From Ophiosphaerella korrae (lineage: Eukaryota; Ascomycota; Dothideomycetes; Pleosporales; Phaeosphaeriaceae), in assembly GCA_028456385.1 (NCBI GenBank), contig JALNQF010000096.1:62001-126000 (forward strand): a stretch of 64,000 nucleotides of DNA. Reading direction: 5' to 3'. Made by a program: the position numbers and the translations under genes. The notes under the pieces are model-generated. The model was not told the origin of the DNA. It made no database searches and worked only from the letters and a program-made list of their open reading frames with translations. Shown in pieces: positions 63,388-64,000 of this stretch. The number at the start of each line of letters is the position of its first letter. Positions within the stretch are counted from its first letter, which is position 1.

Positions 63388-64000
63388 ACGTAGTTTATAA
63401 GTAAGTTGTATATATAAGTAAGTTACGTACCTAACTAACTTTATATACCTATCTTATCTTATTATATAATAGCTCTATACTATACACGTTAATTACCTTT
63501 TAATAAAGTAGATATCTAGATTATAATCTTATTTATTAAATAAAGTTAAATTATAAATAATTAAAAAGTAGCTAAAGTCTATAATATTATTAAATTAATA
63601 CTATATAACTAACGCGCTAGTAAAACTACTTAGTACAATTACTAGCCTAACTTAAAGAAACTTAGCTAGCTAGAAGAAGAGGTAATAGTTAAGTATATTC
63701 TTAATCTATATTCTTATAGTTTTACTCTAACTCTAGCTACTATATATAAAATAGCTAATTAGCTACTAGCTATCTATAATACGCTACTAGTTAGGTAAAA
63801 GTAACTAACTAACTTTATTAAGTATATAGATAGTTTTATAATATATTTTAATTATTTATATAATAGGTAGTAAGCTTTATATAAATACCTAGCTACTATA
63901 AGTAGTTAGTTTAAGCTAGTAGAGCGTATAAGAGCTATATACGCCTACTTTAGTTTTACTAGAAACTCTCTAAGTAGCTTATATACTAGTATAAGAGCTT
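63388..64000 (-). mobile_element. Partial third copy of the Fot/pogo-like element, inverted, cut by window end
   Basis: Begins with the same TIR (ACGTAGTTTATAAGTAAGTT) after a TA. The segment to 64000 corresponds to the reverse complement of the right part of the 58550-60409 copy (about 59800-60409). The other end lies outside the window. Confidence 0.65.

Overview
This is a piece of a filamentous ascomycete (Pezizomycotina) chromosome. The evidence is short spliceosomal introns (about 46 to 63 bp, GT...AG with CTAAC/CTGAC-like branch sites), a giant multimodular NRPS, fungal-type MRP, MFS, P450, bZIP, HET and MACPF families, and the signature of repeat-induced point mutation (RIP). The species cannot be named from the sequence alone.

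Layout. (1) 1-1352: a MITE-like inverted-repeat element, then non-coding DNA. (2) 1353-33737: a secondary-metabolite locus. A 10-exon MRP-type ABC transporter (minus strand) is divergent from a 6788-residue nonribosomal peptide synthetase (plus strand, one 58-bp intron). A cytochrome P450 converges on the NRPS 3' end, and an MFS exporter lies 2.8 kb further on. The NRPS reads A-T-E / C-A-T-E / C-A-T / C-A-T / C-A-T-E / C-terminal condensation domain. This implies a pentapeptide with D residues at positions 1, 2 and 5, probably released by the terminal condensation domain and plausibly as a ring. The shared ABC/NRPS promoter carries five copies of a GTAAGC/GCTTAC core, and the same core forms a palindrome about 215 bp upstream of the P450. 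This suggests one regulator for the group. (3) 33738-44990: decayed DNA. It holds a RIP-damaged Tc1/mariner element with TIRs and TA target duplications, a MACPF-family pseudogene whose stops look like CAA/CAG to TAA/TAG changes, and a small secreted four-cysteine protein. (4) 44995-52787: ordinary genes. These are a bZIP factor, a divergent CHR-family chromate/anion transporter, a GH11 xylanase with a Ser/Thr/Pro-rich tail, and a broken HET-domain gene. (5) About 52940-64000: an AT-rich isochore of RIP-mutated repeats almost devoid of CpA/TpG. It contains an essentially unmutated solo LTR (459 bp, 5-bp CTATA duplication), a RIP-mutated inverted copy of the same LTR, and a 1.86-kb pogo/Fot-like element with TIRs plus partial copies.

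How the parts fit: the NRPS makes the peptide backbone, the P450 probably oxidises it, and the ABC and/or MFS proteins probably export it. No pathway-specific Zn2Cys6 regulator, thioesterase or methyltransferase is visible next to the NRPS. The right half is a typical gene-to-RIP-isochore transition, with gene decay at the margin.
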